In this document: positions 27,565 through 35,850 of the stretch, one piece after another
Layout of the letters: the number at the start of each line of letters is the position of its first letter
How positions within the stretch are numbered: position 1 is the first letter of the stretch
Source: Prosthecobacter debontii
Lineage (GTDB): Bacteria > Verrucomicrobiota > Verrucomicrobiia > Chthoniobacterales > Chthoniobacteraceae
Direction of reading: 5' to 3'
Assembly (NCBI GenBank): GCA_945905735.1
Contig: CAMDQC010000021.1
Span: 1 to 47,509, forward strand
DNA length: 47,509 nucleotides
Made by a program: the position numbers and the translations under genes
The notes under the pieces: model-generated
The model's database searches: none
The model's input: the letters and a program-made list of their open reading frames with translations, nothing else
Told to the model about the DNA's origin: nothing

Positions 27565-28203
27565 ATGAAAAAATTCCTACTCATCGCCCCCGTTTTACTC
27601 ACCGTCATCGCGGCACGCGCGGACGTCGTCGTCATTCAGAAAATGGAGAGCGCCATGATGAATGGTGAGATAGTGATGAAAATCAAAGGCGACAAAGGTC
27701 GTGTGGATATGCCAAACAGCCCTGGCGGATCCGTCTCCATGATTATTGACGGTGCCTCAGGCGAAGTCTCCGCCGTGATTCATAGCCAGAAGATGGTGAG
27801 GAAAATGGGCGGCGATCAGCTGAAGGCCGCTGTCGAGCAAGCCAAGAAAACCGCTGCTGCCACCCCTTCGGAAAAGCCGAAGGCAACGGGCAAGATGGAG
27901 AAAGTCGGCGAGTGGGATACAGAAATCTATGACGCCAATATGGGCGGACAGACCGCGAAAATCTGGGTGGCGAAGAACTTCCCTAACGCTGAGAAATTGA
28001 AGGCGGAGATGCTGAAAATCTCGAAGGCGATGGGCCAGGGCGGGATGGATGCAGCCTCGGCGGATGTCCCCGGAATGCCCGTAAAGACGGAAATCACAAC
28101 GGCGATTGGAAAGATGACGACGACCATCATCAAAGTGGTCGAGCAAACCGTGGATGCGAAGGAGTTTGAAGTGCCGAAGGACTACAAGGAGGAAAGCAAA
28201 TAA
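27565..28203 (+). CDS. secreted DUF4412-like protein
   Basis: 212 residues from the ATG giving MKKFLLIAPVLLTVIAARA, a signal peptide; the frame extends 19 codons upstream without support. The mature part begins DVVVIQKMESAMMNGEIVMKIKGDKGRVDM, followed by MIIDGASGEVSAVIHSQKMVRKM, the LolA/LolB-like antiparallel beta pattern of DUF4412 proteins. The middle is an Ala/Lys-rich helix and linker, and the end repeats the TxIGKMTTTIIKVVEQ strand. A periplasmic lipid- or ligand-binding role is inferred from the fold class only. It lies 4 bp before the GTG start assigned to the Maf gene. Confidence 0.72.
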   Translation: MKKFLLIAPVLLTVIAARADVVVIQKMESAMMNGEIVMKIKGDKGRVDMPNSPGGSVSMIIDGASGEVSAVIHSQKMVRKMGGDQLKAAVEQAKKTAAATPSEKPKATGKMEKVGEWDTEIYDANMGGQTAKIWVAKNFPNAEKLKAEMLKISKAMGQGGMDAASADVPGMPVKTEITTAIGKMTTTIIKVVEQTVDAKEFEVPKDYKEESK

Positions 28204-28207
28204 CGGC

Positions 28208-28831
28208 GTGGCAGGAGAAAACAATCACAGCAAGGCCGGGCCGAGTGCCCGGCCTTTGCTCGTACTCGCATCGACTTCCCCGCGCCGCCGCTCGCTGCTC
28301 GCGGAATATGGCTACCAGTTTGAGGTGGTCGCGCCCGAGGGCGTGGAGGAGATCGCGCCGCCCGACCTTTCGCCCGGTGAGACTGTCCTCGCCAACGCGC
28401 GTGCGAAGGCCCGCGCCGTAGTGCGGCCCGATGCCACGGTGCTCGGCGTGGATACGGAGGTATTCTTTGAAGGCCGAGTGCTCGGGAAGCCACGCGATAT
28501 GGAGGACGCGTTCGCCATGCTCTCGCGGCTGAACGGGCGGACGCATGAGGTGTATTCTGGCTGCTGGCTCGTGGGTGCGAGCGGCGAGCGCGGGTTCGTG
28601 GAAGTGACGCGCGTTCACTTTCACCATCGGAGTGGTGAAGCATTGCGCGCCTACCTCGCCCGCATCGGCCCGCTGGATAAAGCCGGAGCCTACGCTGCGC
28701 AGAACGATGATGGTGAGATGATCGCCCGCGTGGAAGGCAGCTTTACCAATGTGATCGGCCTGCCAATGGAGGCGCTGGCGCGTGAGTGCTCTGGACTCCG
28801 CAGCGGCGGCGTGGCAATGCTGCCGCGATGA
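28208..28831 (+). CDS. maf: Maf family nucleotide pyrophosphatase
   Basis: 207 residues with GTG as the chosen start, because the only upstream ATG (28154) lies inside the DUF4412 gene. Maf proteins hydrolyse non-canonical or excess nucleoside triphosphates to monophosphates and pyrophosphate, acting in the cytoplasm. The family markers are present: LVLASTSPRRRSLL at the start, ETVLANARAKA, GVDTEVFFEGRVLGKP with the catalytic Asp region, and DKAGAYAAQ with GSFTNVIGLP at the end. The DKAGAYxxQ pattern resembles the dTTP/UTP-type branch more than the m7GTP branch, but this is tentative. Its TGA overlaps the ATG of the MFS transporter (ATGA), so the two are translationally coupled. Confidence 0.9.
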   Translation: MAGENNHSKAGPSARPLLVLASTSPRRRSLLAEYGYQFEVVAPEGVEEIAPPDLSPGETVLANARAKARAVVRPDATVLGVDTEVFFEGRVLGKPRDMEDAFAMLSRLNGRTHEVYSGCWLVGASGERGFVEVTRVHFHHRSGEALRAYLARIGPLDKAGAYAAQNDDGEMIARVEGSFTNVIGLPMEALARECSGLRSGGVAMLPR

Positions 28832-30096
28832 CTACTCGCCAACGCCCTGGACTTACACTGCTCGCCGCTTTTCTCGGATGGATGTTCGATGGAATGGAGA
28901 TGGGTATTTTCCCGCTCGTGGCCGGGCCTGCGCTGAATGAGATGGGAATCGCGAGTGGGCTGCTGGCGGGGAGCGGCGATCTGGGGCAGTTTGTGAAGGA
29001 TGAGATGAGCTGGGTCACGGCGCTGTTTCTTTTTGGCGCGGCGGCGGGTGGCGTGGTGTTCGGGTGGCTGGGGGATCGCATCGGGCGGGTGAAGGCGATG
29101 ACGTGGAGCATCCTGATTTACTCGGGCTTCACGGGGCTGTGCTATTTCGCGGTGGAGCCGTGGCATCTCAAGACGCTGCGGACGATCGCGGCGCTCGGCA
29201 TGGGCGGCGAGTGGTCGCTCGGGGTGGCGTTGGTGATGGAGTGCTGGCCGGAGAAGCGCCGGCCTTTGCTGGCGGGGGCCATCGGTGCGGCGGCGAATCT
29301 CGGCTACGTCGTGGTCGCGCTCATTGCGCTGAAATTCCCCATCACGGACCAATCGTGGCGCTGGGTGATGCTCGTCGGCGCGGCCCCGGCGGCGCTGACG
29401 TTTTTCATCCGGCTCTTCATCCCAGAGTCGGAGAAATGGACGGCGAGCGCGAAACTGGCGAGGGTTTCGCCAGTGCGGGAGATTTTTTCCGGGGCGCTGC
29501 GTGGGCGGACTTTGCTGGCGATTTCCTTCGCGAGCATCGCGCTGCTGGTGACGTGGGGAATCGTGCAGTGGATTCCGCTTTGGGCGAATGAGATGCTGCG
29601 CGCCACGGGGCAAAAGGATGATTTTTTAAAGGCGAAAATCCAGCTCGCCTCGGCGCTTGGTGCGTCGTTCGGTGCGCTGCTCGCGCCGCTGCTCGGGGGG
29701 CTGTTGGGGCGGCGGGTGACTTACTTTTTCCTGTGCCTGACCTCGCTCGGCGCTTGCCAGTGGCTCTTTCGCGGGTTCTCGCACTTTGATGGGGGCTTCC
29801 TCGCGGTGACGGGCCTCGTCGGGTTTTTTACGGCATCGTTTTATGGATGGCTGCCGCTTTATCTGCCGGAGCTTTTCCCGACGCGAGTGCGGGCGACGGG
29901 GCAGGGGATAGCGTTTAATGCAGGGCGCATCTTCGCGGGGATCGGCGTGTTGCAGATGGGCTCGCTGATGAAGTTTCTCGGCGGAGGGGAGAAGGCTTAC
30001 GCGCCAGCCGGGGCGACGATCTCGCTGATCTACATCCTCGGGATGGCACTTATCTGGCTTGCACCGGAGACGAAGGGCCGACCGTTGCCCGACTGA
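28828..30096 (+). CDS. major facilitator superfamily transporter
   Basis: 422 residues from the ATG overlapping the Maf stop. About twelve transmembrane segments are visible. The first is TLLAAFLGWMFDGMEMGIFP, where FDGxExG is typical of the sugar- and aromatic-acid:H+ symporter branch (FDxxD in close relatives). Motif A follows helix 2 (FGWLGDRIGRVKAM), and the second half opens after a cytoplasmic loop with SEKWTASAKLARVSP. The C-terminal half contains YLPELFPTRVRATGQG, the typical PELYPTRxR signature of organic-acid/sugar transporters of this type. The substrate is not deducible. The adjacent hybrid kinase begins 7 bp after the stop and may sense the imported compound, but this rests on position only. 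Confidence 0.9.
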   Translation: MTTRQRPGLTLLAAFLGWMFDGMEMGIFPLVAGPALNEMGIASGLLAGSGDLGQFVKDEMSWVTALFLFGAAAGGVVFGWLGDRIGRVKAMTWSILIYSGFTGLCYFAVEPWHLKTLRTIAALGMGGEWSLGVALVMECWPEKRRPLLAGAIGAAANLGYVVVALIALKFPITDQSWRWVMLVGAAPAALTFFIRLFIPESEKWTASAKLARVSPVREIFSGALRGRTLLAISFASIALLVTWGIVQWIPLWANEMLRATGQKDDFLKAKIQLASALGASFGALLAPLLGGLLGRRVTYFFLCLTSLGACQWLFRGFSHFDGGFLAVTGLVGFFTASFYGWLPLYLPELFPTRVRATGQGIAFNAGRIFAGIGVLQMGSLMKFLGGGEKAYAPAGATISLIYILGMALIWLAPETKGRPLPD

Positions 30097-30103
30097 ACAA
30101 TCC

Positions 30104-32638
30104 ATGCCCGATAATGCACCGAAGCCCAACTCTATCCCTCCGCGACCTCGTGAGGAGACGCAGGGGCGCTTTATCCAGATACTAGAGTCAACGACGGACC
30201 TCGTGCTGATGGCCGACCGCGAGGGGCGCACGCTTTACGTGAACAAGGCAGGCCGCGACATGCTGGGCTGGAGCACGGAGGAAGCGACGGAACGCATTCC
30301 CATCGGAGATATCCTGCCGCCGTGGGCCTACGCGATTGTCTCCGAGCAGGCGATGCCGACGGCATTCGCACAAGGCTCGTGGAGTGGGGAGACGGCGCTG
30401 CTGAGCCGGAGCGGGCGGGAAATCCCCGTGCTGCAAGTGCTGCTCGCGCATTCCGGCAAGGACAACGAGGTCGAGTTTTTCTCTACGATTTGCCGCGACA
30501 TCAGCGAGCGAAAGCAGAAGGAACTGGAGCAGATCGAGTGGAGCAATCGCTACGACGCCGCCATCCGCGCGAGCGGTCAGATGTTCTTCGACTGGGATTC
30601 TGGCACGGGAGAAATCAACTACGCTGGAGCCATCGAGCGCGTGACGGGATACGCGCCGGATGAGCTGGCCGGCGGACTGGCGCAACTGCGCACGTTCATC
30701 CACCCAGCCGACCGCTCCACTTTCGACACCGTGGTGGAGCATGCCATCGCGAGCCGTGATCCGATTCAGAGCGAGTTTCGCCTCCGGCGCAAAGACCGGC
30801 GTGAGATCGCTCTGAAAGTCGAAGGGCACTTCTTTTTAGATCGAGGCGGGCGCGCAGGGCGGATGGTCGGCTTCCTCAGTGACATCACGGCGGAGCGCAT
30901 CTTCGAGCGCGGTGTGCAGTTGACCCAAGAGCGGCTCGAACAATCCGTTGCAGAACGCACACAAGAGCTCGAACAAGTGAACGCTGAACTCCAAGAAAGC
31001 GCTCGCCAGCAAGAGGCCGTGGCGCGCCTCGGGCATCTCGCGCTCACGGGCATCCCGCTCGATGAGCTGATGGCAGAAGCCGTGGATGCAGTACGTGCCG
31101 GGCTTTTGGTGGACTGTGCCTCGGTCAATAAATGGGTCCCCGAACTCCAGATGTTTCGCGGTGCATCTAATGTCGGATGGCCGCTCGGACCAGCCCATGC
31201 GGACACTCCCTCCGGTACGCTCTCTCAGTCCGGCTACACGATTATGGTGGGCCACCCGGTGTTGTCGTCCGACTACCAGACGGAATCACGCTTCACGCCT
31301 TCCGAAGCGTGTCGGCTGACGGGCATCCAGTGCGCGCTAACAACCCCGATCCAAGCGAGCGGCAAACCATTCGGCGTCCTTGGTGCATTCTCCATAAAGC
31401 TGCGTGTCTTTGCTCAAGAGGACATCAGTTTCCTGGAAGGCGTGGCCAACATTCTCTCCGCCGCCATCGAGCGACTTCGTGCGGAAGAGACCGCCCGCCA
31501 CGCGCAGGCCGAGGCTGAAACTGCCAACCGTGCCAAGAGCGAATTCCTCTCCCGCATGAGCCACGAACTGCGCACTCCGCTCAACGCCATCCTCGGGTTC
31601 ACACAGCTCTTGGAGATAGAGAAGCACGACGAGCGGCAAGCCGAGAGCATCGACCATATCTCGCGCGCTGGTCACAATCTGCTGAACCTCATCAACGAAG
31701 TCCTCGACATCGCCCGCCTCGATTCTGGGCGCACCAAGTTGCAGAGCGAGCCCATCGAGCTCGAATCATTGATCAACGAAGCGGCTGCGGTCACCCAGTC
31801 CCTCGCAAGCCGCTACAATATCGGTATTCGCATCGCCGAGATGCCCGCTAAGACACCCCTTGTTACAGGTGACCGTGAGCGGCTAAAGCAAGTCTTCCTC
31901 AACCTGCTCTCCAATGCTGTGAAATACAACCGGCAGGACGGGAGCATCACCATCGCTATCGCGCCAAGTGGTTCCGGCTTTTTGAAAGTGAGCATCACAG
32001 ACACGGGCTTCGGCATACCAGCCGACTGCATCTCTCGCTTGTTCGTTCCGTTTGAGCGACTGGAGCAGAGGGAAGGTGCTATGACGCCGGGGACCGGCCT
32101 CGGACTCGCGCTCTGTCAGCGACTCATCACGGCGATGGATGGTCGTATCGGCGTCGCCAGCACGGTCGGGCTTGGTAGCACTTTTTGGGTAGAGATTCCC
32201 TCTGCCGCCCCGGCTGAATCTCCCTCGGAGCAAACTCCACCTCTCCAATCGTTGAACTCAATACCGAAACAAAAGACCATCCTTTACGTAGAGGACGACC
32301 TCGCGAACTACCATCTACTCGAACGAATTCTAGAACTGCGCAAACACTTGAAACTCGTCTCGGCTATCCAAGGAAGTATGGCAATGGACCTCGCCCGCGA
32401 GCACAAACCCGCGCTGATCCTGCTCGATCTCAATCTACCCGACATGACCGGGGAAGTGCTGATGAAAAAGCTCAAAGCCGATCCCGATACGGCAGGGATA
32501 CCCATCGTCATCGTCACCGGGGAAATGCTTGGCGATCATTCCGAGGTTTTAATTAAAAACGGAGCTTCGGAAATCCTCTCGAAGCCCTATCGCATTCAGG
32601 ATTTCTTCAAGATGCTCGATGCGCATATTGGCGATTGA
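30104..32638 (+). CDS. hybrid sensor histidine kinase (PAS-PAS-GAF-HisKA-HATPase-REC)
   Basis: 844 residues from the ATG giving MPDNAPKPNS, with no transmembrane segment, so a cytoplasmic sensor. Domains: PAS 1 (about 25-140, DLVLMADREGRTLYVNKAGRD), PAS 2 with PAC (about 155-270), a coiled coil (265-310, LEQSVAERTQELEQVNAELQ), GAF (about 315-460), dimerisation/phosphoacceptor domain with SHELRTPLNAILGF and H487, an HATPase domain (QVFLNLLSNAVKYN, DTGFGIP, GTGLGLAL) and a receiver domain with VEDD at its start and phosphoacceptor D775 (LILLDLNLPDMTG). The final receiver lacks an output domain, so signalling probably passes on through a phosphotransfer protein or an unseen partner. It follows the MFS gene by 7 bp and ends at a strong hairpin. 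Confidence 0.93.
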   Translation: MPDNAPKPNSIPPRPREETQGRFIQILESTTDLVLMADREGRTLYVNKAGRDMLGWSTEEATERIPIGDILPPWAYAIVSEQAMPTAFAQGSWSGETALLSRSGREIPVLQVLLAHSGKDNEVEFFSTICRDISERKQKELEQIEWSNRYDAAIRASGQMFFDWDSGTGEINYAGAIERVTGYAPDELAGGLAQLRTFIHPADRSTFDTVVEHAIASRDPIQSEFRLRRKDRREIALKVEGHFFLDRGGRAGRMVGFLSDITAERIFERGVQLTQERLEQSVAERTQELEQVNAELQESARQQEAVARLGHLALTGIPLDELMAEAVDAVRAGLLVDCASVNKWVPELQMFRGASNVGWPLGPAHADTPSGTLSQSGYTIMVGHPVLSSDYQTESRFTPSEACRLTGIQCALTTPIQASGKPFGVLGAFSIKLRVFAQEDISFLEGVANILSAAIERLRAEETARHAQAEAETANRAKSEFLSRMSHELRTPLNAILGFTQLLEIEKHDERQAESIDHISRAGHNLLNLINEVLDIARLDSGRTKLQSEPIELESLINEAAAVTQSLASRYNIGIRIAEMPAKTPLVTGDRERLKQVFLNLLSNAVKYNRQDGSITIAIAPSGSGFLKVSITDTGFGIPADCISRLFVPFERLEQREGAMTPGTGLGLALCQRLITAMDGRIGVASTVGLGSTFWVEIPSAAPAESPSEQTPPLQSLNSIPKQKTILYVEDDLANYHLLERILELRKHLKLVSAIQGSMAMDLAREHKPALILLDLNLPDMTGEVLMKKLKADPDTAGIPIVIVTGEMLGDHSEVLIKNGASEILSKPYRIQDFFKMLDAHIGD

Positions 32639-32645
32639 GCACGAA

Positions 32646-32679
32646 AAAGCCTGATGCCCTCGCGAGGACATCAGGCTTT
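32646..32679. terminator. bidirectional intrinsic terminator
   Basis: The 11-bp stem AAAGCCTGATG/CATCAGGCTTT encloses a second palindrome, CCTC-GC-GAGG. On the minus strand the stem is followed by a U5 run, giving a good terminator for the aminotransferase gene. On the plus strand the trailing CTTTCG is weaker but would serve the kinase gene. It lies between two convergent stops. Confidence 0.88.
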
Positions 32680-32706
32680 CGTTGAGTTGCGGTCGCTGGA
32701 AGGCGC

Positions 32707-33870
32707 TTACAGCTCCTTGCAGAACGCCTCGAACCGGTCGAGGCCCTTGTTGATGACATCAAGGCTCGTAGCGTAGCTCAGGCGCACCGTGCGGTCGTCG
32801 CCGAATGCGATGCCGGGGACGATGGCGACGTGGTGCTTGCTCAGGAGCTTGTCGGCGAAGTTCGTGGAAGTGAGCCCGAAGCCGCTGATATTCGCCAGCA
32901 CGTAGAACGCACCTTGCGGGACGACGAGCGTCACTTTTGGAATCTTCGAGAGCCGGTCCACCATATACTGACGGCGGATGTCGAACTCGGAGCGCATATC
33001 CTCCAGCGGCGATTGGTCGCCCGTCAGCGCTGCGAGGGCGCCTTTTTGCGCGAAGCTCGTGCAGCCGCTCGTGCTGTGGCTCTGGATGGCATCAATGGCC
33101 TTCGCGATATGCTCGGGAGCGCCGAGGTAGCCCAGCCGCCAGCCGGTCATCGCGTAGGCTTTGCTGAAGCCGTTCACGGTGATGGTGAGGTTGTAGAGTT
33201 CTTTGCTCAGGCTCGCGATGGAGACGTGTTTCACGTCGTCGTAAGTCAGCTTCTCGTAGATCTCATCGCTCAAAATGAGGATGTCTTCGCTCAGGGCGAC
33301 TTCGCCGAGTTCTTCCAGCTCTTCCTTCGTATAGACGGCCCCCGTCGGGTTGCCGGGGCTGTTCAAAATGACCATCTTTGTCCGGGGCGACATGGCATCT
33401 TGGAACTCATCGGCGGTCATCTTCCAGCCGTTCTCTTCCGAGGTCTGGACGATGATGGGCTCGCCGCCCGCGATGCGGACCATCTCGGGATAGCTCAGCC
33501 AGTAAGGCGCGGGGATGATCACTTCGTCGCCCTCGCCGACGCAGGCGAGGATGGCATTCAGGCACGAGTGCTTCGCGCCGTTGCTGACGATGATTTGGCT
33601 CGCTGGGTAGTCGAGGTCGTTGTCCGCCTTGAACTTCGCGCTGATGGCTTGGCGCAGCTCGGGGATGCCGGCGCTCGGCGTGTATTTGGTCATGCCCGCA
33701 TTGATAGCGGCGATGCACGCCTGCTTGATGTGGTCGGGCGTGTCGAAGTCGGGCTCTCCTGCGGCGAAGCTGCAAACATCAAGACCTTCGGCTTTCATGG
33801 CCTTGGCTTTGCTGTCGATTCCGAGTGTGAGAGATGGCGATAAGATAGTGGAGCGGTGTGCGAGTGACAT
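32707..33870 (-). CDS. PLP-dependent aspartate-type aminotransferase (class I)
   Basis: 387 residues, cytoplasmic. It belongs to fold-type I aminotransferases of the aspartate/prephenate branch: FAAGEPDFDTPDHIKQA near the N-terminus, KYTPSAGIPELRQAI, the substrate loop YWLSYPEMV, NSPGNPTGAVYTKEEL with the PLP-contacting Asn, DEIYEKLTYDD, and the Schiff-base lysine in NGFSKAYAMTGWRLGY. The conserved Arg that binds the substrate carboxylate lies near RLSYATS at the end. It would transfer the amino group between aspartate or glutamate and oxo-acids; a prephenate activity cannot be excluded. The gene is 24 bp downstream of the tandem NDK gene on the same strand, so the two are likely co-transcribed, and it ends at the shared terminator. 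Confidence 0.93.
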   Translation of the reverse strand: MSLAHRSTILSPSLTLGIDSKAKAMKAEGLDVCSFAAGEPDFDTPDHIKQACIAAINAGMTKYTPSAGIPELRQAISAKFKADNDLDYPASQIIVSNGAKHSCLNAILACVGEGDEVIIPAPYWLSYPEMVRIAGGEPIIVQTSEENGWKMTADEFQDAMSPRTKMVILNSPGNPTGAVYTKEELEELGEVALSEDILILSDEIYEKLTYDDVKHVSIASLSKELYNLTITVNGFSKAYAMTGWRLGYLGAPEHIAKAIDAIQSHSTSGCTSFAQKGALAALTGDQSPLEDMRSEFDIRRQYMVDRLSKIPKVTLVVPQGAFYVLANISGFGLTSTNFADKLLSKHHVAIVPGIAFGDDRTVRLSYATSLDVINKGLDRFEAFCKEL

Positions 33871-33894
33871 GCGGTGTTGGTGTATTAAAATAGG

Positions 33895-35064
33895 TTACTG
33901 TTTTGCGTACGCCGCTTCGATGAGCGTGCGGAAATTGTTTTCGTTGATTTGGATGATGCCGGTTTCCCGGACCGCGTTTTCGGCGGCGTCGCTGGCGTGG
34001 GCAGCGTTGACCATGATGCTCTGGCCATACTCGCGGCGAATCGTGCCGTGCGGTGCCTTGGAAGGGTCAGTCGGCCCGAGGACCTCGCGGATTTTCGCCA
34101 CGGCATCCACGCCTTGGTAAATCAGCGCGACGATCTTCGCCGTGCCGGGAGCATTGCGAAGGTCCGCCGGGCAAGTGCTCGGGCGGCGTCCGCTCATAAA
34201 CTCCACGATGTCTTCCCAGTTCTCCCGCCCCGTGATCGGCCCGAGCAAATCGCCCAGCGCCTTCTCTTGTTCAGGAGTAAAAGTGATCTCGAACTTCGGC
34301 TCCAGCGCGCCTTTTGCGATGCTCGCCGCACGACCGCGCAGTTTATCCTGAAGCACCGCCAGCACTGGCCCGTAGAACTCCTCCGCCTGCGCGCAGCTCA
34401 TGTGATGCACCTTCATCCCGATGATGTAGAGCCCCGTGCGGCTAAAGAGGTCAATGACCCCGCCCGGACGAGCGTTCGGGAATTGGAAATTGTCCGGCTT
34501 AATCAGCACCAGCGTCTTCTCGACGTTCGCGCCTTTCGGGAACTCGATAGCCGCATCCATCACGCCGCCTTCGCTGTCCGAATACTGCGCCAGCAGTCGC
34601 AAATCCCGCTCCGCGCTCGCCGCATCTGGCGGGGCCAGTGCGCCGGGCTCGAAGTAAGTCACATTCCCCTGCGCATCGGTGATGTAGTCCCCGTAAGTAT
34701 CGCGAATCGTCTCGCCCGCCGTGCGTTCATTCAGGATATGCCCCACGCATTCCTTGATCTTCTTCACCGCATCTTCGCCCCGGAAAACCAGCACGATCAC
34801 CCGAGGTTTCGTCCCCTTAGTGCCGCCGGTGAAATGCGACAGCACATACTTCTGGATCAGCTCCTGCGCTGCCCGATGGCTCATGTCGCTATCCGTCACT
34901 TGCCCCGCCGCAAATTTCTCCGTGAGTTCTGCCCCCGGTGTAAAGACGCGCGCCGCCACAAGGTCGAGCCCTGTGCGGGAAATCAGGCGTGAGATGATCC
35001 CCCCCGTGCGGCTTTTGCGCATGGTGTAAGGTGTGAGTAAGACGTAAGAAAGTTCAGTGGCCAT
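33895..35064 (-). CDS. ndk: tandem-domain nucleoside diphosphate kinase, N-terminal domain degenerate
   Basis: 389 residues where a normal NDK has about 140. The C-terminal domain (about 180-389) has the usual opening TLVLIKPDNF, GTIRREYGQSI and the phosphate-accepting histidine in NAAHASD (H356), so it should move phosphate between nucleoside tri- and diphosphates. It carries an insertion of about 55 residues between EEFYGPV and ENWEDIVEFM. The N-terminal domain (about 5-165) is recognisably related (SYVLLTPYTM, GLDLVAARVF, TIRDTYGDYI) but has lost the KPD lysine and has no HxSD histidine (the matching stretch is ALAPPDAASAERDL), so it is probably a pseudo-domain with a structural or regulatory role. 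A terminator-like leader hairpin precedes the gene. The aminotransferase gene follows after 24 bp. Confidence 0.85.
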   Translation of the reverse strand: MATELSYVLLTPYTMRKSRTGGIISRLISRTGLDLVAARVFTPGAELTEKFAAGQVTDSDMSHRAAQELIQKYVLSHFTGGTKGTKPRVIVLVFRGEDAVKKIKECVGHILNERTAGETIRDTYGDYITDAQGNVTYFEPGALAPPDAASAERDLRLLAQYSDSEGGVMDAAIEFPKGANVEKTLVLIKPDNFQFPNARPGGVIDLFSRTGLYIIGMKVHHMSCAQAEEFYGPVLAVLQDKLRGRAASIAKGALEPKFEITFTPEQEKALGDLLGPITGRENWEDIVEFMSGRRPSTCPADLRNAPGTAKIVALIYQGVDAVAKIREVLGPTDPSKAPHGTIRREYGQSIMVNAAHASDAAENAVRETGIIQINENNFRTLIEAAYAKQ

Positions 35065-35069
35065 AGGCT

Positions 35070-35114
35070 AAAAAACCCCCGTCGTGCGCTGAAAATCAGC
35101 ATACAACAAGGGTT
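35070..35114 (-). promoter_or_regulatory. terminator-like leader hairpin before ndk (possible attenuator)
   Basis: Read on the minus strand, 35114 to 35074 folds into a 19-position hairpin with 18 pairs (some G-U), one A-C mismatch and a three-base loop within GCTGATTTTCAGC. It is followed by six U residues ending at 35070, only five bases before the NDK start codon. This is the form of an intrinsic terminator. Because the next gene upstream is divergent, it has no obvious upstream gene to terminate, which suggests control of ndk and the aminotransferase by premature termination. No anti-terminator fold or leader peptide was identified. Confidence 0.6.
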
Positions 35115-35468
35115 GTGCGGTTTTTCGATTAAAGGTTTTTGTTCAGCTAGTGGCGGCGGAAACTACTGGACGGAAAAAATGCGTCAACGCGAAAGTCACA
35201 TTATCCCAAAAACTCCCCACAAAAAAGTGCTCCTCAATCCCCGCCAAACATGCACCATCCCACCCGGAGCCAGAGCCGCCCGATGTGAGACGACCCCAGC
35301 CCCAAAACAAACAAAACGCATGAAACAGAACGGACACCGTCGCCTGGCCACCAGCAGCCTCGCGGAACCCGAACTTCCTCGGGCACTGCAAGACTTCACA
35401 TCGAGGAACGCCTCACCGCATTCCCCCTCCGGAGCCATCCGCAGCGCCCGCTCCAAGAAAACAAAACA
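35115..35468. other. divergent intergenic region, no gene recognised
   Basis: About 350 bp upstream of both the minus-strand NDK gene and the plus-strand 122-residue gene, so it should contain both promoters. It is A- and C-rich with several A-tracts (for example near 35175, 35220 and 35455). Open frames crossing it have poor codon composition and no similarity I recognise. No tRNA, riboswitch or known small RNA was recognised. Confidence 0.5.
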
Positions 35469-35837
35469 ATGGCACAACTCAACAACGCGGAAAAAGAATC
35501 CTTCTCCGCCCAAGTCGCAGGCATCCTCGCCGAACAAGAAACCACCGACGCGCTAAAAGCAGCGGACTTCGACCCCACGAAGCTCGCCAAAGAAATCGCG
35601 GACGGAATCGAATCCCTCCCCGCGCTCAACGCCGCCACCCTCAAAGCAAAGAACGCCTACGAAAAAGCCCTCGCCGCCGAAAACGCCGTACGCGACAAAG
35701 CCTACGAAAAAGCCAGCGGAGGCGTCGATACCTCCGAAGGGCTCCTCGGCAAAAAACACCCCATCGCCAAAAAACTCCGCGCCATCCGCGGAGCCATGAA
35801 CCCGCAAAAACCCAAAAAACCCGCCGCCCCTAAATAG
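35469..35837 (+). CDS. small helical protein of unknown function with basic tail
   Basis: 122 residues, no signal or membrane segment. The sequence is Ala/Lys/Glu-rich and should be largely helical: LNNAEKESFSAQVAGILAEQ, LKAKNAYEKALAAENAVRDK. The C-terminus is strongly basic and Pro-rich (KKLRAIRGAMNPQKPKKPAA), which would suit nucleic-acid or polyanion binding. No family is recognised. There is no obvious ribosome site before the ATG, as for many genes here. The codon pattern (strong third-position GC with AAA-rich lysines) is consistent and supports coding. It is the last gene before the repeat-filled region. Confidence 0.6.
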   Translation: MAQLNNAEKESFSAQVAGILAEQETTDALKAADFDPTKLAKEIADGIESLPALNAATLKAKNAYEKALAAENAVRDKAYEKASGGVDTSEGLLGKKHPIAKKLRAIRGAMNPQKPKKPAAPK

Positions 35838-35850
35838 ACACCACACCAAG

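Noticed and set aside
32830..34992. Two plus-strand open frames of about 340 codons opposite the aminotransferase and NDK genes
   Set aside because: Both are antisense to well-supported conserved enzymes and contain no recognisable domain.
35113..35556. A 147-codon plus-strand frame upstream of the 122-residue gene
   Set aside because: It overlaps the better-supported gene in another frame and is Pro/Lys/Ser-rich without structure; it also starts inside the divergent leader.
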